The notes under the pieces are model-generated. The model saw only the letters and a program-made list of their open reading frames with translations. It had not been told where the DNA came from and made no database searches. DNA of 7,750 nucleotides from assembly GCA_003644335.1 (NCBI GenBank), contig QNCB01000045.1, forward strand, positions 1-7,750, read 5' to 3'. The position numbers were made by a program, and so were the translations under genes. Positions 5,368-7,750 of the stretch are shown here, piece by piece; the stretch's first letter is position 1; each line of letters opens with the position of its first letter. The DNA comes from Planctomycetota bacterium. GTDB lineage: Bacteria > Planctomycetota > Phycisphaerae > SM23-33.

Positions 5368-5589
5368 TCCGGCGCCAGGCCAGGCTGTGAAAACCGGACT
5401 GGTATTCTAGCTCTGCGACAAATGGATTTCCAGCACAAACTTCTTGTTGCAGCAATCGTCTTCGGTAATCAGTAATCAGTGAAAATTGGATGCCACGGTT
5501 GCGATGTTTACAACCATGTAATCTTTTGAACACACTGTTCGTATTCAATGTTTACATGTCCGCAAACATCGCAGACATGGCGCCGGGCC

Positions 5590-5622
5590 AATCTGAAATC
5601 CGAAATCAAAAAACCGAAATCG
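5590..5622. repeat. Degenerate short tandem repeat (TCTGAAA-like)
   Basis: Variants of TCTGAAA recur here (TCTGAAATCCGAAATC, then CCGAAATCG after an A-run). A cleaner version, two TCTGAAA units, lies at 3804-3822 inside the att-flanked element. The 10-mer AATCTGAAAT is common to both. This suggests a dispersed simple repeat; function is unknown. Confidence 0.4.
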
Positions 5623-5647
5623 AACCGTCGGGCAGCTATGTTTGCAT

Positions 5648-7102
5648 CTAACTCGTGGGCAGTGTCGCTACGTTTGGTTTACGCGCAGCCAGGGTTTCGT
5701 CAGGCCTGGTTACAGGCGTGGTTGTCGGATAGGCTTGGAATGCCCGCGGGTCAGCCTGGGCCTGGGTAGCCAGGGCGATCATCGCGTCTATGAACTCGTC
5801 GAGCGTTTCCTTGCTTTCGGTCTCGGTCGGCTCGATCATCATAGCTTCGGGCACGATCAGCGGGAAATAAACCGTCGGCGGATGGAACCCGCGGTCGATC
5901 AAGCCCTTGGCGATGTCCACCGCGTGGACGCCCAGGGCAGCTTGTCGGCTGGCGGAGAAGACGCACTCGTGCTTGCAGGTCTGCGGGTAGGGCAGGTCGA
6001 AATACGGCATGAGCTTCTTGCGGATGTAGTTGGCGTTGAGCACCGCGTTTTCGCTGACCCTCTCCAAGCCCGCCTTGCCCAGCATGAGAATATACGTGTA
6101 AGCTCGCAGGATAATCGCAAAGTTGCCGTAGAATGGCGCGATATAGCCTATCGAGTCAGGCCTGTCATAGTCGAGGAAAAACGAGCCGTCCTCACGCTCG
6201 CAGACGACGGAGATCGGCAGGAACTTTTCGAGTTTTTCGCACACGCCGACCGGGCCCGAGCCAGGCCCGCCGCCGCCATGGGGCGTAGCGAAAGTTTTGT
6301 GCAAATTCAGGTGGCAGATATCGAAGCCCATATCGCCAGGCCTGCACTTGCCCAGCACAGCGTTGAGGTTCGCCCCGTCATAATACATCAGCCCGTCGAC
6401 GTCGTGAACCATCTTGCATATCTGCGCGATTTTGGGATTGAAAATCCCCAGCGTGTTTGGGCAGGTAAGCATCACGCCAGCGACATGGCTGCCCAGGGCC
6501 TGGCCCAGCGCGTCGATATCCATTACACCCTCGGCGTCGGATGGCACGGTTTGCACCTCGTAGCCCGCGATGGCGGCACTGGCGGGGTTCGTGCCATGGG
6601 CGCTGTCGGGGATGAGGATGGTGTCCTTCCGGTTGCCCTGTTGGCGGTGATAAGCAGCCATGATCATCACGCCGGTCAGCTCGCCATGGCTCCCAGCCAG
6701 GGGTTGCATCGTGAAGGCAGCCAGACCACAGATTTCGCGCAGCAGCATGTCCATATCGTACAGCACCGCCAGGGCGCCCTGGACGAGCATTTCGCCCGTC
6801 GAAAGTTGTGGCAGCAGCGGGTGCAGCTCGGCGAAACCGCTCAGCCTGCATACCCGCTCATTGATTTTCGGATTGTATTTCATCGTGCACGAACCCAGCG
6901 GATAAAAGCCCGTATCCACGCCGAAGTTTTTGTTCGAGAGGTTCGTGAAATGGCGGACGACGTCAAGCTCGGAAAGCTCGGGCAACTCCGCGGGAGCCTG
7001 TCGCAACAGCCCAGCAGGCAGCGAGGCTGGGGCGCTGATATCGTTGCTTGCCAAGCTCACGCCGCGTCGGTGCGGCACGGATTTATCGAAAATAAGTTTC
7101 AT
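5648..7102 (-). CDS. gcvPB: Glycine dehydrogenase (decarboxylating) subunit 2, P-protein beta
   Basis: PLP-containing half of the two-subunit P-protein of the glycine cleavage system: it decarboxylates glycine and passes the aminomethyl group to the lipoyl arm of H-protein. The product is 484 residues, the family's normal length. Motifs in order are YPLGSCTMKYNPK (67-79), DSAHGTNPASA (166-176), YDGANLNAVLG (241-251), then HLNLHKTFATPHGGGGPGSG with the Schiff-base Lys at 269. The ATG at 7102 is chosen over upstream in-frame positions because GGAGG lies 7 nt before it and because the ATG overlaps the gcvPA stop as ATGA. Translational coupling of the two subunits is therefore likely. No terminator is seen downstream. 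Confidence 0.97.
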   Translation of the reverse strand: MKLIFDKSVPHRRGVSLASNDISAPASLPAGLLRQAPAELPELSELDVVRHFTNLSNKNFGVDTGFYPLGSCTMKYNPKINERVCRLSGFAELHPLLPQLSTGEMLVQGALAVLYDMDMLLREICGLAAFTMQPLAGSHGELTGVMIMAAYHRQQGNRKDTILIPDSAHGTNPASAAIAGYEVQTVPSDAEGVMDIDALGQALGSHVAGVMLTCPNTLGIFNPKIAQICKMVHDVDGLMYYDGANLNAVLGKCRPGDMGFDICHLNLHKTFATPHGGGGPGSGPVGVCEKLEKFLPISVVCEREDGSFFLDYDRPDSIGYIAPFYGNFAIILRAYTYILMLGKAGLERVSENAVLNANYIRKKLMPYFDLPYPQTCKHECVFSASRQAALGVHAVDIAKGLIDRGFHPPTVYFPLIVPEAMMIEPTETESKETLDEFIDAMIALATQAQADPRAFQAYPTTTPVTRPDETLAARKPNVATLPTS

Positions 7103-7750
7103 AACGATGCCTCCAGAACATGCGCGAACATGTCGATTTCTTTTTTCGTTCGTTTTTCGGTTATCGCGACCATCAGGGCGTTTTCCATTTTCGGATAATA
7201 TCGCACCAGCGGGAACCCCGCAGCGACGCTTTCCTGCAACAGCCTGCGGACCACACGGTCGGCGTGGTTTGGCAGGTCGAGGACGAATTCGTTGAAGTAC
7301 CATCGGGTTGGGAAGGTGAGTTTCACGCCGGGGATTTCCAACAGTCTTCGTTGTGCGTACCAGGCTTTGTCCGCGCAAAGTTGTGCAACTTGGCCAAAGC
7401 CAGCCTTGCCAAGCAGGCTCATGTAGACCGTCGCGGTCAGGGCGCATAGGCCTTGGTTCGTGCAGATATTGGACATTGCTTTTTCCCGCCGAATGTGTTG
7501 CTCGCGGGCCTGGAGCGTCAGGACGAAGCTGGGTTGGCCATTTTTGTCGAGGGTTTGCCCGGCGATTCGGCCTGGCGTTTTGCGCATGTATTTTTTTCGC
7601 GTCGCCATGAATCCCAGGTAAGGCCCACCGAAGCTCAGGGGCAGGCCCAGGCTTTGGCCCTCGCCGGTTACGATATCCGCTCCCATCTGCCCTGGCGTTT
7701 TCAGCAAGCCTAGCGAGATTGGATAGACTGACGCGATCAGCAGCGAGCCG
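7099..7750 (-). CDS. gcvPA: Glycine dehydrogenase (decarboxylating) subunit 1, P-protein alpha, C-terminal part
   Basis: The other half of the split P-protein; it forms the active heterotetramer with GcvPB. The frame is open through the right edge. The visible ~216 residues are the C-terminal half, of a usual ~440-450. Recognisable segments are PISLGLLKTPGQMGADIVTGEGQSLG, LSFGGPYLGFMATRKKYMRKTPGRI, REQHIRREKAMSNICTNQGLCAL and the C-terminal helix KRTKKEIDMFAHVL. The TTG near 7707 is internal, not a start, since family sequence continues upstream of it. The TGA stop (7101-7099) overlaps the gcvPB ATG by the ATGA arrangement. gcvT and gcvH are often upstream in such operons, but would lie outside this window. 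Confidence 0.96.
   Translation of the reverse strand, partial: GSLLIASVYPISLGLLKTPGQMGADIVTGEGQSLGLPLSFGGPYLGFMATRKKYMRKTPGRIAGQTLDKNGQPSFVLTLQAREQHIRREKAMSNICTNQGLCALTATVYMSLLGKAGFGQVAQLCADKAWYAQRRLLEIPGVKLTFPTRWYFNEFVLDLPNHADRVVRRLLQESVAAGFPLVRYYPKMENALMVAITEKRTKKEIDMFAHVLEASL
7110..7114 (-). promoter_or_regulatory. Shine-Dalgarno GGAGG of gcvPB
   Basis: GGAGG on the minus strand lies inside the 3' end of gcvPA, 7 nt before the gcvPB ATG. It fixes the start of gcvPB and shows that the second subunit has its own strong ribosome site in addition to coupling by overlap. Confidence 0.85.

Larger units (their letters stand above)
5331..5647. other. Intergenic region between gcvPB and tRNA-Gly
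   Basis: No convincing gene is seen in 317 nt. It holds a 9-bp inverted repeat GTTTTCACA/TGTGAAAAC (5335-5343 and 5386-5394), a tandem TAATCAG pair (5466-5479), an 11-bp imperfect inverted repeat GCGATGTTTAC/GCAAACATCGC (5501-5511 and 5562-5572), and GAAATC-type short repeats (5590-5622). I see no clear intrinsic terminator for the gcv transcript, so gcvPB and the tRNA could be co-transcribed. Confidence 0.6.

Noticed and set aside
5642..7198. 518-codon open frame on the plus strand
   Set aside because: It lies wholly antisense to gcvPB, which has all family motifs. Composition is that of a codon-bias shadow, rich in His, Arg and Val, with no recognisable domain.
7099..7707. TTG at 7707 as the start of gcvPA
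   Set aside because: GcvPA-like sequence (PISLGL) continues in frame upstream to the window edge, so this is an internal leucine.

Overview
The window looks like a bacterial chromosome, most likely Planctomycetota and possibly Phycisphaerae-like. That guess rests on the moderate-to-high GC of the housekeeping genes, an archaeal-type GTP-dependent PEP carboxykinase, a tRNA without encoded CCA, and an integrase and small-ORF type that I recall from planctomycete genomes. No database search was possible, so the taxonomy is an inference.

Layout. (1) Positions 2-1702 (+): the C-terminal ~566 residues of GTP-PEPCK (pckG), followed by a short GC hairpin and a strong rho-independent terminator. (2) Positions 1882-3234 (+): a scar of two mobile genes. 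The left end of an IS3-family element (terminal repeat, orfA, first residues of orfB) is joined to the catalytic half of a tyrosine recombinase that carries a +1 frameshift. (3) Positions 3235-3491: a four-copy CTTGYACG repeat just after the integrase, a strong hairpin, and an exact 43-bp copy of the 3' half of the downstream tRNA-Gly gene. (4) Positions 3492-5258: DNA enclosed between that copy and the intact tRNA. It holds a remnant ORF, an intact AAA ATPase/DUF4143 gene (3864-5021) with a palindrome just before its start codon, and a 50-codon ORF. (5) Positions 5260-5330 (-): tRNA-Gly with anticodon CCC. (6) Positions 5648-7750 (-): gcvPB complete and gcvPA partial, the two halves of glycine decarboxylase, overlapping as ATGA.

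Interpretation. Housekeeping metabolism flanks a tRNA-Gly integration hotspot. The identical block starts at the base before the anticodon loop and runs to the tRNA 3' end, as expected of an integrase that crosses over in the anticodon loop. The simplest model is a tandem array. The right end of a decayed element A (integrase, arm-like repeats, att) abuts a ~1.8-kb element B (att, small-ORF remnant, ATPase, att/tRNA). Element B has no integrase of its own, which fits a cis-mobilizable or satellite element using element A's enzyme. Element A was later broken by IS3-associated rearrangement and a frameshift. None of the individual protein families is new. The noteworthy part is the arrangement: an integrase-less tRNA-flanked cargo unit carrying one AAA/nuclease-like gene.
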